Shown here one piece after another: positions 8,885 through 17,330 of a stretch of DNA of 64,000 nt; positions within the stretch are counted from its first letter, which is position 1, and each line of letters starts with the position of its first letter. This DNA comes from Pseudarthrobacter sp. NamB4 (GTDB taxonomy: Bacteria > Actinomycetota > Actinomycetes > Actinomycetales > Micrococcaceae), in contig NZ_VAHM01000008.1 in the NCBI RefSeq assembly GCF_005796185.1, forward strand, positions 113,524-177,523, written 5' to 3'. Made by a program: the position numbers and the translations under genes. The notes below the pieces were generated by a model, which was not told the origin of the DNA, ran no database searches, and saw nothing but the letters and a program-made list of their open reading frames with translations.

Positions 8885-9896
8885 CCATGCCCACCTGAAG
8901 CTCGCGGTCATCCAGAAACGGATGGAGTGGAACAAGGTGCGCCGGGATGGCAAGGGACTCTTTGCCGGCCTGATGGCCATGGTCCAGTGGCTTGTGGCGC
9001 GCCTCAATGCCTTCCGCCCGATGCGCGCTTTCCGGCACTACACGCTGCAGCACGGCCCGCTGATGAGCGCCGGCATCGGGTTCAACATGTTCTTCTCCAT
9101 CACCGGCCTCCTCACCACAGGCTTCTCCATCGCCGGCTTGGTGCTGCGCGGTCAGCCTGCGCTGCTGGAGACGATCATCAGCAGCGTTGCCCAGAGTGCC
9201 CCGGGCCTGCTGAAGGTGAACGGCGGCGAAGGGCTTGTTGATCCCCAGGAACTGCTGAATCCTGACGGGCTCGGCTGGACCGCGCTGATTGGCGCCGTGG
9301 TCACGGTCATAACGTCCCTGGGATGGATCGCCGGCCTGCGTGACGGGTTGCGCGGCGTGATGGAGCTGCCGCCGCTGTTGATCAATCCCATCCTGCTCAA
9401 GCTGCGCGACGCCGGAATCCTGCTGCTGCTGGGAGTCGCGCTGGTGGTCAGCGCCGGCGCCTCGCTGCTCTTCGGCACTGCGGCGGGCTGGGTAACCGAC
9501 TTCCTGATGCTGGACGATGCCATAGCCGGCCCGCTGACCACATCGATCAAAATCGCCGTTCCGCTGGTACTCAGCTGGATCACGGCGCTGATCATGTTCC
9601 GGCTCGCGGCCGGCCTCAAACTCTCCCGCCCGGCCCTGCTGGAAGGGACCGTCCTCGCGGCGGTGGGAAACACAGTGCTTCAGGTGTTCAGCACCGAGCT
9701 TCTCGCCGGTGCCGCACGCAACCCCATCCTGGCGTCGTTCGCCATCATTATCGGTTTGCTCATCTGGTTCAACCTGGTCAGCCAGGTGTACCTCGTGTCA
9801 GCGGGTTGGGCAGCTGTCCGGGAAGCGGACCTCAAAGGCGGCGGGAGCCAGCGCAGGACAATCCTCGGCGCGCGCAGGGCCACGCCGCAGACCTGA
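8790..9896 (+). CDS. YihY/BrkB-family membrane protein
   Basis: A large multi-pass protein of the YihY/BrkB family, historically misnamed ribonuclease BN. After a basic N-terminal region (QKRMEWNKVRRDGK) come amphipathic ALHRF-like segments and about six membrane helices, including GPLMSAGIGFNMFFSITGLL and a C-terminal ILASFAIIIGLLIWFNLVSQ that carries the family FxWlN-type motif. The frame is open to TTG 8790, overlapping the previous gene by 95 nt. ATG 8922 (324 residues) is the conservative alternative, but the residues before it (PTDHAHLKLAVIQ) look coding. The 3' end abuts a decayed gene. Confidence 0.82.
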   Translation: MGPKLTTTAAPAPRTPPRTHPQQAEQQPLPTDHAHLKLAVIQKRMEWNKVRRDGKGLFAGLMAMVQWLVARLNAFRPMRAFRHYTLQHGPLMSAGIGFNMFFSITGLLTTGFSIAGLVLRGQPALLETIISSVAQSAPGLLKVNGGEGLVDPQELLNPDGLGWTALIGAVVTVITSLGWIAGLRDGLRGVMELPPLLINPILLKLRDAGILLLLGVALVVSAGASLLFGTAAGWVTDFLMLDDAIAGPLTTSIKIAVPLVLSWITALIMFRLAAGLKLSRPALLEGTVLAAVGNTVLQVFSTELLAGAARNPILASFAIIIGLLIWFNLVSQVYLVSAGWAAVREADLKGGGSQRRTILGARRATPQT

Positions 9897-9905
9897 CGCG
9901 TTTCG

Positions 9906-10215
9906 CTACGGCGCGGCCACCAGCCCTTCCCAGGCGACATTCCAGTTGTTCGGGAATCCGGGGGCATGCCGGGCCGTTCCGTTGTCCGCATCCTGCGGCC
10001 ATCAGTGCGACGGCGGCGAGCAGGCCCCCGTTGCCGGGAAGGTACAGCGGCAGGGAATCTGTTTGGCGGTTGTGGCCGTTAGGCAGCATAGTGTTTTTTC
10101 CTGCCTTCAGCAGGAGTGCGTGGACGGCTGTCTCCGGGGATCCTCCAGCCTGGCGGCCGTCATGGCCATGACGGGATAGCCCCGGCCCCAGGTACTGGCC
10201 CAGTCCCGGTCAGGC
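9906..10215 (-). pseudogene. Decayed C-terminal remnant of a large hydrolase
   Basis: No intact ORF lies here, but three consecutive minus-strand frames read like one protein tail. The first (about 10196-10133) gives DWASTWGRGYPVMAMTAARL. The second (about 10131-9996) gives LPNGHNRQTDSLPLYLPGNG then GLLAAVAL. The third (to the TAG at 9906-9908) gives APGFPNNWNVAWEGLVAAP. The combination resembles the C-terminal end of bacterial (alpha/alpha)6-barrel glycosidase-like proteins. The order is right and single-base shifts join the frames, so this is a frameshifted 3' remnant. The family name is my inference from memory. Confidence 0.5.
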
Positions 10216-10227
10216 AGCCCGCCCGGC

Positions 10228-10998
10228 TTACTGGCCGGCGTCGAGGTACTGGTCTGCCCAAGCCGCGATGATCCGCGCGGCCCGTGCGGCCTGGCCCTTG
10301 CCTGTCAGCAGGTGGTCGCTTCCCTCGAGGGACACGAAGTTTCGCGGATGCCGGGCCGTCTGGAAGATGGTGCTGGCGTTCTCGATCCCCACCGTGTTGT
10401 CTGTGGGGGAGTGGAGCACCATGAGCGGCTTATGGAGCTGCCTGATGCAGTCGGTCAGGTCGGCGTTCTCCAGGTCTTCCACGAAGTGCCTGCGGATCTC
10501 CACGCGTTTTCCGCCAAGGTCCACTTCGGCGCTGCCCTCGCTGAGGATCTTGTCCAGTGCGGCGTCGAAGACATGGGCCACGTGCTTCGGCGAGAAGGGA
10601 GCGCCAACGGTAGCGACGGCGTCGAGTTCGGGGATCTCCCGGGCAGCAGCGAGGACCGCCGCGCCGCCGAACGAATGGCCCACCAGCAAGGAAATCTGCT
10701 TCCCCTCGCTGCGCATGAACTCCGCGGCCTTGACGGTGTCCGCCACCTTGTGGCTGAACGACCCCGCCGACGATTCGCCCGCGGAGCCGCCCAGGCCCAG
10801 GTTGTCGAAGCGGAGCATCCCCACGCCGCTGTCGGCGAATGCCTTGCACATGCGGGAAGCCGACGGGCTGTCCTTGCCCAGGGTGAAGCCATGGGAAAAG
10901 ACTCCCCAGCCCTTGGCCGGACCTTCGGGAACATCGATGATGCCGGAGAGCAACTCGCCGGTGGAGCCTTCGAAACTGACCTTTTCGGAGTGGGACAC
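10228..10998 (-). CDS. Alpha/beta hydrolase (dienelactone hydrolase-like)
   Basis: A 256-residue cytosolic serine hydrolase. The nucleophile elbow is GHSFGGAAVLAAA, preceded by VFSHGFTLGKDSPSASRMCK (oxyanion region) and FDNLGLGGSAGES. LHSPTDNTVGIENA supplies the acid, and EGSDHLLTGKGQA the catalytic His. This block order is typical of the alpha/beta hydrolases often fused to OsmC in other bacteria; here it is unfused. The GTG at 10998 is chosen because AAGGGG sits 6 nt upstream. A longer frame reaching into the sdh terminator is not credible. Substrate unknown. Confidence 0.85.
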   Translation of the reverse strand: MSHSEKVSFEGSTGELLSGIIDVPEGPAKGWGVFSHGFTLGKDSPSASRMCKAFADSGVGMLRFDNLGLGGSAGESSAGSFSHKVADTVKAAEFMRSEGKQISLLVGHSFGGAAVLAAAREIPELDAVATVGAPFSPKHVAHVFDAALDKILSEGSAEVDLGGKRVEIRRHFVEDLENADLTDCIRQLHKPLMVLHSPTDNTVGIENASTIFQTARHPRNFVSLEGSDHLLTGKGQAARAARIIAAWADQYLDAGQ

Positions 10999-11045
10999 TT
11001 CGTCCCCTTTCGTTCGTTGCCGATGCATGACTGACTGCTGAAACA

Positions 11046-11087
11046 ACGACGGCGCCGTCCCCCTCGTGTGGGGGCCGGCGCCGTCGT
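11046..11087 (-). terminator. Terminator of the sdhCDAB operon
   Basis: A 12-bp stem ACGACGGCGCCG/CGGCGCCGTCGT with an inner CCCCC/GGGGG. On the minus strand it is followed by TTGTTT. Confidence 0.85.
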
Positions 11088-11102
11088 CCGCTTGGTCCTT
11101 TG

Positions 11103-11885
11103 TCAGATCTTGCGGGAAAGGATTGCCTGCTTGACTTCCTGGATGGCCTGGGTCACCTGGATGCCGCGGGGGCATGCTTCCGAGCAGTTGAAGGTAGTGC
11201 GGCAGCGCCACACGCCTTCCTTGTCGTTGAGGATCTCCAGCCGCATGTCGCCAGCATCATCCCGGGAGTCGAAGATAAAGCGGTGCGCGTTGACGATCGC
11301 TGCCGGGCCGAAGTACTGGCCGTCGGTCCAGAAAACCGGGCAGGAGGAGGTGCAGGCTGCGCAGAGGATGCACTTGGTGGTGTCGTCGAAACGCTCGCGG
11401 TCCTCGGCGGACTGCAGGCGTTCCCGCGTGGGCTCGTGCCCCTTGTTAATGAGGAACGGCATGACCTCGCGGTACGACTGGAAGAACGGTTCCATGTCCA
11501 CGATGAGGTCCTTCTCCACCGGCAGGCCCTTGATGGGCTCGACGGTGATGGGCTTGGACGTGTCCAAGTCCTTCAGCAGTGTCTTGCAGGCCAAGCGGTT
11601 TCGGCCGTTGATGCGCATGGCATCCGAGCCGCACACGCCGTGGGCGCAGGAGCGGCGGAAGGAAAGGCTGCCGTCGATCTCCCACTTGACCTTGTGCAGG
11701 GCATCCAGCACGCGATCCGTGCCGTACATGGTCAGGTGGAAGTCATCCCAGGTGGCTTCCTCGGAGACCTCCGGGTTGTACCGGCGGACTCGCATGTGAA
11801 CATCGAAGGTGGGGATTTCGCCACCACCCCCGACGCCGGCAGGCAGCTCAACCTTGGAGGCTGGCTCAGCGAATTCAGTGCTCAT
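11103..11885 (-). CDS. sdhB: Succinate dehydrogenase iron-sulfur subunit
   Basis: SdhB carries electrons from SdhA's FAD to quinone through three Fe-S clusters. In 260 residues, the [2Fe-2S] site is C80, C85, D88, C100 (SCAHGVCGSD, then RLAC), with Asp as third ligand as in E. coli. The [4Fe-4S]/[3Fe-4S] sites are CILCAACTSSCPVF and FNCSEACPRGIQV. The last residues (AILSRKI) end just before a strong terminator. It starts 2 nt after the sdhA stop, so the two are coupled. It works with SdhA on the cytoplasmic face of the membrane. Confidence 0.97.
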   Translation of the reverse strand: MSTEFAEPASKVELPAGVGGGGEIPTFDVHMRVRRYNPEVSEEATWDDFHLTMYGTDRVLDALHKVKWEIDGSLSFRRSCAHGVCGSDAMRINGRNRLACKTLLKDLDTSKPITVEPIKGLPVEKDLIVDMEPFFQSYREVMPFLINKGHEPTRERLQSAEDRERFDDTTKCILCAACTSSCPVFWTDGQYFGPAAIVNAHRFIFDSRDDAGDMRLEILNDKEGVWRCRTTFNCSEACPRGIQVTQAIQEVKQAILSRKI

Positions 11886-11887
11886 CC

Positions 11888-13687
11888 TTAGTACTTCCTC
11901 ACCATCGGCTCGTAGCGGGTAAAGACAACCGGCTTGGTGTCCAGGCGGATGCCGGCAATGGATTCTGCCGATGCGCCCGCAGGGGCCTCGTTGTCCTTGT
12001 ACGCCATGGAGTGCTTCATGAATTTCTCATCGTTGCGCTCGGGGAAGTCCTCGCGGAAGTGTCCGCCGCGGGATTCCTCGCGGTACAGGGCTGCCACGGT
12101 CATCACCTTGGCCAGCTCCAGCAGGAAGCCGAGTTCAACGGCCTCGAGCAGGTCCAGGTTGAAGCGCTTGCCCTTGTCCTGAACATTGATCCGCTTGTAC
12201 CGCTCCTCAAAGGAGGCGATATCACTCAGGACCTGGTTCAGTGTTTCGGCCGTGCGGAACACCTGCATGTTGGCGTCCATGGTGTCCTGCAGCTCCTTGC
12301 GGATGACAGCCACCTTTTCGTCGCCGGTGCCGTTGCGGGCGATGTCCAGCAGCTCCGTGGTGTAGGCCACCGGGTTTTCCGGCAGCTCCACGAACTGGGC
12401 AGTCTTGGCATATTCCGCAGCAGCGATACCGGCACGCTTGCCGAACACGTTGATGTCCAGCAGCGAGTTGGTGCCCAGGCGGTTGGAGCCGTGCACAGAC
12501 ACACACGCGACCTCGCCGGCTGCGTACAGCCCGGGGACCACGGTGTCGTTGTCCTGCAGGACCTCCGTGTTGATGTTGGTGGGAATGCCCCCCATGGCGT
12601 AGTGCGCCGTCGGGAACACGGGAACGGGTTCCGTGTAGGGCTCTACACCCAGGTAGGTGCGGGCGAACTCGGTGATGTCCGGCAGCTTGGCGTCGATGTG
12701 GGCCGGTTCAAGGTGCGTCAGGTCCAGGAGGACGTAGTCCTTGTTCGGGCCGCAGCCGCGGCCTTCGCGGACCTCGTTGGCCATGGAGCGGGCCACGATG
12801 TCTCGCGGAGCCAGGTCCTTGATGGTGGGGGCGTAGCGCTCCATGAAGCGCTCACCCTCTGAGTTGCGGAGGATGGCGCCCTCACCGCGGGCGGCCTCGG
12901 AGAGGAGGATGCCCAGGCCGGCAAGGCCGGTCGGGTGGAACTGGAAGAATTCCATGTCCTCCAAGGGGATGCCGCGGCGGAAGGCGATGCCCATGCCGTC
13001 GCCGGTCAGGGTGTGTGCGTTGGAAGTGGTCTTGAAGACCTTGCCGGCACCGCCCGAGGCGAACACCACGGACTTGGCCTGGAAGACGTGCAGTTCACCC
13101 GAGGCGAGGTCGTAGGAGACGACGCCGGCCACGCGCTTCTGCATGTACGGGGTGCCGTCCTCGCGGAGCGCTTCCTCTTCAACAGTCAGCAGGTCAAGGA
13201 CGTAGTACTCGTTGTAGAACTCAACGTTGTGCTTGACGCAGTTTTGGTAGAGCGTCTGCAGGATCATGTGGCCGGTGCGGTCGGCTGCATAGCAGGCACG
13301 GCGGACCGGAGCCTTGCCGTGGTCGCGGGTGTGCCCGCCGAAACGGCGCTGGTCGATGCGGCCTTCCGGCGTGCGGTTGAACGGCAGGCCCATCTTTTCG
13401 AGGTCCAGCACGGCGTCAATGGCTTCCTTCGCCATTACTTCAGCCGCGTCCTGGTCCACCAGGTAGTCGCCGCCCTTGACGGTGTCGAAAGTGTGCCACT
13501 CCCAGTTGTCTTCCTCGACGTTGGCAAGTGCTGCACACATGCCACCCTGTGCAGCACCTGTGTGCGAGCGGGTGGGGTAGAGCTTGGTCAGTACTGCTGT
13601 GCGCGCGCGCTGACCGGATTCGATCGCGGCGCGCATGCCAGCGCCACCGGCACCGACGATGACGACGTCGTACTTATGGACCTGCAT
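11888..13687 (-). CDS. sdhA: Succinate dehydrogenase flavoprotein subunit
   Basis: The catalytic subunit oxidises succinate to fumarate with covalently bound FAD. The 599 residues include the dinucleotide fold VVIVGAGGAGMRAAI at the start, the FAD-linking His in TRSHTGAAQGGMCAAL, RRFGGHTRDHGKAPVRRACY (active site), and TAHYAMGGIPTN with the C-terminal capping region. ATG 13687 (MQVHKYDVVIVG) is used rather than the in-frame extension. A 107-nt gap with a hairpin separates it from sdhD, while sdhB follows with 2 nt. Confidence 0.97.
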   Translation of the reverse strand: MQVHKYDVVIVGAGGAGMRAAIESGQRARTAVLTKLYPTRSHTGAAQGGMCAALANVEEDNWEWHTFDTVKGGDYLVDQDAAEVMAKEAIDAVLDLEKMGLPFNRTPEGRIDQRRFGGHTRDHGKAPVRRACYAADRTGHMILQTLYQNCVKHNVEFYNEYYVLDLLTVEEEALREDGTPYMQKRVAGVVSYDLASGELHVFQAKSVVFASGGAGKVFKTTSNAHTLTGDGMGIAFRRGIPLEDMEFFQFHPTGLAGLGILLSEAARGEGAILRNSEGERFMERYAPTIKDLAPRDIVARSMANEVREGRGCGPNKDYVLLDLTHLEPAHIDAKLPDITEFARTYLGVEPYTEPVPVFPTAHYAMGGIPTNINTEVLQDNDTVVPGLYAAGEVACVSVHGSNRLGTNSLLDINVFGKRAGIAAAEYAKTAQFVELPENPVAYTTELLDIARNGTGDEKVAVIRKELQDTMDANMQVFRTAETLNQVLSDIASFEERYKRINVQDKGKRFNLDLLEAVELGFLLELAKVMTVAALYREESRGGHFREDFPERNDEKFMKHSMAYKDNEAPAGASAESIAGIRLDTKPVVFTRYEPMVRKY

Positions 13688-13753
13688 ACCAGATGCTCTT
13701 TCTCTCAAAATTCGCTAAAAACAAGGGGCGGGCGTTGCCTGCTCCGCAAAACA

Positions 13754-13779
13754 GGGCCCGCGGAGATACCCGCGGGCCC
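13754..13779 (-). terminator. Intra-operon hairpin between sdhD and sdhA
   Basis: Perfect 10-bp stem GGGCCCGCGG/CCGCGGGCCC with a 6-nt loop and no U-run. It lies inside the operon, so it more likely sets the SdhCD:SdhAB ratio or protects mRNA ends than ends transcription. Confidence 0.5.
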
Positions 13780-13794
13780 GGGATGGTGCTGAGG

Positions 13795-14256
13795 CTAGGC
13801 AGGGCAGAACCCGCCCGGCAGGGGAACGCCGTTAACCACGGGGCAGGGGTCGAAGGTGAAGATCACCAGGGTGCCCAGGACGATGATGACGACGGTGGCC
13901 GAGTAGAGGACCGTCTTCAGCCAGCGTCGGGTCGAGTCCTTTTCGGCGTAATCGTTGATGATGGTCCGCACGCCGTTGGTGCCGTGCAGCATGGCCAGCC
14001 ACAGCATCGTGAGATCCCAGACCTGCCAGAACGGATCGGCCCACTTGCCGGCCACGAATCCGAAATCAATGGCATGGATGCCTTCACCCACCATGAGGTT
14101 CACAAAGAGGTGCCCGAAGATGAGGACCACCAGGACCACGCCGGACAGCCGCATGAACAGCCAGGCGATCATCTCGAAGTTGCCCCTGCTGCCGCCGTGC
14201 CGGCGGTACTGGGGGGCGATCCGCCCGCTGCGGGGGCTCTCAATCGTTGCAGTCAT
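13795..14256 (-). CDS. sdhD: Succinate dehydrogenase membrane anchor, SdhD
   Basis: A 153-residue membrane anchor with three helices (about 27-49, 78-95 and 112-133). MRLSGVVLVVLIFGHLFVNL in the first helix contains a His suited to heme b ligation, and HGTNGVRTIINDY after the second is the quinone-site region seen in SdhD proteins. The soluble N-terminus is basic. The start is 4 nt after sdhC, so the two anchors are co-translated. Assignment of C versus D rests on order and motif. Confidence 0.88.
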   Translation of the reverse strand: MTATIESPRSGRIAPQYRRHGGSRGNFEMIAWLFMRLSGVVLVVLIFGHLFVNLMVGEGIHAIDFGFVAGKWADPFWQVWDLTMLWLAMLHGTNGVRTIINDYAEKDSTRRWLKTVLYSATVVIIVLGTLVIFTFDPCPVVNGVPLPGGFCPA

Positions 14257-14259
14257 GGC

Positions 14260-14640
14260 TTAGTGGCCTCCGAGGGCAAGGGACAGGTGGCGGATGGAAA
14301 AGGCGACCATGGTGACAAGCCAGAGACCCATGACGGCCCACAGCATCTGCCGCTGGTACTTGGCGCCCTTCTTCCAGAAGTCGACCGCGATGATCCGCAG
14401 GCCGTTGAAGGCGTGGAAGACAATTGCGGCAACAAGGCCGGTCTCGCCCAGGGCCATCAGGGGATTCTTGTAGGCGCCGATCACTGCGGTGTAGGCCTCG
14501 GGTGACACACGCACCAAGGAGGTGTCCAGGACATGGACCAACAAGAAGAAAAAGATCACTACACCGGTAATACGGTGTCCTACCCAGGACCACATGCCTT
14601 CACGGCCGCGGTACAAGGTGCCAGCTGGTTTTGTCGGCAC
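14260..14640 (-). CDS. sdhC: Succinate dehydrogenase cytochrome b556 subunit, SdhC
   Basis: A 126-residue anchor. It opens with PTKPAGTLYRGREGMWSWVG then HRITGVVIFFFLLVHVLD, the SdhC signature with serine/arginine at the quinone site and a heme-ligand His. VFHAFNGLRIIAVDFW is the second conserved block, and three helices are visible. GTG 14640 is chosen because GGGAGG lies 8 nt upstream; a longer open frame extends far into the divergent promoter region and is rejected. It is the first gene of sdhCDAB, with a likely promoter at 14729-14757 and a leader of about 80 nt. Confidence 0.9.
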   Translation of the reverse strand: MPTKPAGTLYRGREGMWSWVGHRITGVVIFFFLLVHVLDTSLVRVSPEAYTAVIGAYKNPLMALGETGLVAAIVFHAFNGLRIIAVDFWKKGAKYQRQMLWAVMGLWLVTMVAFSIRHLSLALGGH

Positions 14641-14728
14641 TGATAAACCTCCCTGCAACACAGCGGCGCTGGCATGAGATCCACGCGGGGGGAACGCCTG
14701 CTGCGAGAGCACTCGTAGCTCAGGCCTA

Positions 14729-14757
14729 AATCTAGGCTCAGCTAACAGCTTATTCAA
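14729..14757 (-). promoter_or_regulatory. Promoter of sdhCDAB
   Basis: On the minus strand, TTGAAT (14757-14752) and TAGATT (14734-14729) are spaced by 17 bp. This is a good sigma-70-type promoter. Confidence 0.6.
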
Positions 14758-14909
14758 TTTAGGAGCTCCTTGGTGCCCAGCAGTGGCGCGGATTTCCCGC
14801 AAATATGAGACAAACGACACACTGCCGGCCGATGCGTGTGACGAGGACGCCCTGGCGGGCCCGAAGCCGGCCCGGCAGCGACCGCCGGAAGGCGCCGTGC
14901 CTGTTCCGC

Positions 14910-14915
14910 TAAAGT
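14910..14915 (+). promoter_or_regulatory. -10-like element of manC
   Basis: TAAAGT lies 5 nt before GTG 14921 (8 nt before ATG 14924), predicting a leaderless transcript. Confidence 0.5.
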
Positions 14916-14920
14916 AGGCG

Positions 14921-16057
14921 GTGATGAGTACAGACAAAGTGACAAGCCCCGCATCACCCCTTGAGCGCTTCATTGCGGTGATCCCGGCTGGCGGCGTGGG
15001 GACCCGCCTCTGGCCCCTGTCACGCGCCGCAGCTCCCAAGTTCCTCCACGACCTCACCGGATCGGGCAGCACACTGCTGCGCGCCACTTACGACCGGCTG
15101 CACCCGCTGGCCGGCAGCAGGATGCTGGTGGTTACCGGGAAGGCCCACCGGGAAGCAGTGTGCCGGCAGTTGCCGGAGATCCACGACGCAGACCTGGTCC
15201 TGGAATCGGAACCGAAGGATTCCGCCGCCGCTATCGGCCTTGCCGCGGCAATCCTGCACGAGCGCGATCCCGACACCATCATGGGTTCCTTTGCCGCAGA
15301 CCAGGTCATCAGCCCGGACAGCCTCTTCCAGCAGGCAGTCGGCGAGGCAATCCACACTGCAGCCGCCGGAAAGATCGTGACCATCGGCATCAAGCCGACC
15401 CATCCCTCCACCGGCTTCGGCTACATCCGCTCCGGACAGGACCTCCACATCGAGGGCGCCCCCAGCGCGCAGGACGTGGTGGAGTTCGTGGAAAAGCCGG
15501 ACGAGGAAGTGGCCCAGCAGTACGTGGACAGCGGCAACTATGTGTGGAACGCCGGCATGTTCGTCGCCCCTGTCTCCCTGCTGCTCAAGCACCTGGAAGC
15601 CAACCAGCCCGAACTGTTCCTGGGCCTGCAGGAGATCGCGCGCGCCTGGGACACTCCGGACCGTGACGAAGTCACCGCCCGCGTCTGGCCCGGACTGCCG
15701 AAGATTGCCATCGACTACGCGGTGGCCGAGCCTGCCGCCGAAGCCGGGGACGTCGCCGTCGTGCCTGGTTCCTTTCGGTGGGACGACGTTGGGGATTTTG
15801 CCTCCGTGGGCCGCCTCAACAGTGCGAAGGAAGTGGATGATGTCACGGTACTGGGCGAAGGCGCGCGTGTGTTCACTGAGAACTCCAGCGGCGTGGTGGT
15901 CAGCGACACCAAGCGCGTTATTGCCCTCATCGGCATCGAGGACGTTGTCATCGTGGACACCCCGGATGCGCTCCTGGTGACCACCATGGCCAACTCGCAG
16001 CGGGTCAAGGCAGCCGTGGATGCGCTCAAGGCGAGCGGGGATACCGACGTCCTCTGA
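14921..16057 (+). CDS. manC: Mannose-1-phosphate guanylyltransferase
   Basis: Makes GDP-mannose from GTP and mannose-1-phosphate for cell-envelope glycans. The signature VIPAGGVGTRLWPLSRAAAP with K-F-L-H-D-L is at about residues 19-45. Other blocks are SFAADQVI, STGFGYIRSG, VEFVEKPDEEVA and NAGMFVAP, then FRWDDVGDFASVGRL. At 378 residues it lacks the C-terminal isomerase domain of bifunctional ManC/AlgA, which is usual for actinobacterial forms. GTG 14921 and ATG 14924 differ by one residue; the former fits the TAAAGT spacing. The sdh operon runs divergently. Confidence 0.93.
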   Translation: MMSTDKVTSPASPLERFIAVIPAGGVGTRLWPLSRAAAPKFLHDLTGSGSTLLRATYDRLHPLAGSRMLVVTGKAHREAVCRQLPEIHDADLVLESEPKDSAAAIGLAAAILHERDPDTIMGSFAADQVISPDSLFQQAVGEAIHTAAAGKIVTIGIKPTHPSTGFGYIRSGQDLHIEGAPSAQDVVEFVEKPDEEVAQQYVDSGNYVWNAGMFVAPVSLLLKHLEANQPELFLGLQEIARAWDTPDRDEVTARVWPGLPKIAIDYAVAEPAAEAGDVAVVPGSFRWDDVGDFASVGRLNSAKEVDDVTVLGEGARVFTENSSGVVVSDTKRVIALIGIEDVVIVDTPDALLVTTMANSQRVKAAVDALKASGDTDVL

Positions 16058-16093
16058 AGTAACGCGATCGCCGCTAATTCCGTCACCCTCGCT

Positions 16094-16099
16094 TAGAGT
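16094..16099 (+). promoter_or_regulatory. -10-like element of the M20 amidohydrolase
   Basis: TAGAGT, 6 nt before GTG 16106. Confidence 0.55.
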
Positions 16100-16105
16100 G
16101 AAGCA

Positions 16106-17305
16106 GTGCGCAATTACACTACCGAAGCCGAGCCCACCGCTCTGGTGGCTCCATGGCTCGAGCCCCTCCTGCCGGAACTGATCGATTTCCGCCGGGACCT
16201 GCACGCGCATCCGGAGCTTTCCTTCAAGGAGTTCCGCACCACCGACAAGCTGGCCGAGCGGCTCGAAGCCGCAGGCCTCAGCCCCCGTCGGCTGGAGGGC
16301 ACCGGGCTCACGGTGGACGTGGGGGAGGGACCCGTTGCCACTGCCCTGCGCGGCGACATCGATGCCCTCCCCATCATCGAGGAGACGGGCCTGCCCTTTG
16401 CCTCGAAAAACCACGGCGTCACTCACGCCTGCGGCCATGACGTCCACACCACCACCATGCTGGGCATCGCCCTGGTGCTGCACAGGATGCACCTGGAGGA
16501 ACCGCTCGGCGCCACCATCCGCATCATTTTCCAGCCTGCAGAAGAAACCATGCCCGGCGGCGCACACTCCTGCATCGAGCAGGGCGTCCTTGAGGGCGTG
16601 CCGCGGATCCTTGCACTCCACTGTGATCCCCGCATCGAAGTGGGCAAGATCGGGACGCGCATCGGTGCCATCACCTCTGCCTCGGACACCATCCGGATCG
16701 AGCTTTCGGGCCGCGGCGGACACACCTCCCGCCCGCACCTGACCGAAGAACTGGTTTTCGCCCTGGCGCAAATCGCAGTTAACGTGCCCGCAGTCCTCTC
16801 GCGCCGCGTGGATGTGCGCAGCGGGGTATCCGTGGTGTGGGGGCAGATCTCCGCCGGATCGGCGCCGAACGCGATTCCCGGTACCGGCTACATGGCGGGC
16901 ACCATGCGCTGCCTCGACCGCGATGCCTGGCACGAGGCCGGGGAACTCCTGGACGAAGTAGTCCACCAGGTGGCGGCCCCTTACGGCGTGGACGTAAAGC
17001 TCGAGCACACCAGGGGAGTCCCGCCGGTAGTGAACTCCGAGCACGAAACAGCGATCATCGAGGCCTCCGCCCGCGCTGAAATCGGCGAAAACGCCGTGGT
17101 CCTCACGCCGCAGTCCATGGGTGGCGAGGATTTTGCCTGGTTCCTCGCGGAGCTCCCGGGAGCCATGATGCGCCTCGGCACCAAGACCCCCGGAGGCGAA
17201 GAATACGACCTGCACCGCGGGGACTACATCGTTGATGAACGGGCTCTTGGCCTGGGGATCCGGGTATTAACTGCAGCGGCCCTGCGCACTATCCGCGACC
17301 TTTAG
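16106..17305 (+). CDS. M20-family amidohydrolase (aminoacylase/IAA-amino acid hydrolase type)
   Basis: A 399-residue metal-dependent amidase that removes acyl or similar groups from amino acids. DLHAHPELSFKEF opens the catalytic domain. The metal site is THACGHDVHTTTMLG, the general base pair is in QPAEETMPGGAHSCI, and the distal ligand region is GGEDFAWFLAELPG. A dimerisation domain lies between (GRGGHTSRPHLTEEL). Substrate cannot be told. The GTG start is supported by the TAGAGT spacing. Codon 388 (17267-17269) is TTA, a very rare codon in such a genome and the one read by the tRNA at 36.7 kb. Two decayed genes follow. Confidence 0.9.
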   Translation: MRNYTTEAEPTALVAPWLEPLLPELIDFRRDLHAHPELSFKEFRTTDKLAERLEAAGLSPRRLEGTGLTVDVGEGPVATALRGDIDALPIIEETGLPFASKNHGVTHACGHDVHTTTMLGIALVLHRMHLEEPLGATIRIIFQPAEETMPGGAHSCIEQGVLEGVPRILALHCDPRIEVGKIGTRIGAITSASDTIRIELSGRGGHTSRPHLTEELVFALAQIAVNVPAVLSRRVDVRSGVSVVWGQISAGSAPNAIPGTGYMAGTMRCLDRDAWHEAGELLDEVVHQVAAPYGVDVKLEHTRGVPPVVNSEHETAIIEASARAEIGENAVVLTPQSMGGEDFAWFLAELPGAMMRLGTKTPGGEEYDLHRGDYIVDERALGLGIRVLTAAALRTIRDL

Positions 17306-17330
17306 GCGCCGTTCCGGCGCGCCGCCGCGG

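Noticed and set aside
15020..17215. Very long open frame antisense to manC and the M20 hydrolase
   Set aside because: Such frames arise opposite GC-rich genes. The plus-strand genes have full conserved motifs; the antisense product is low-complexity without any.
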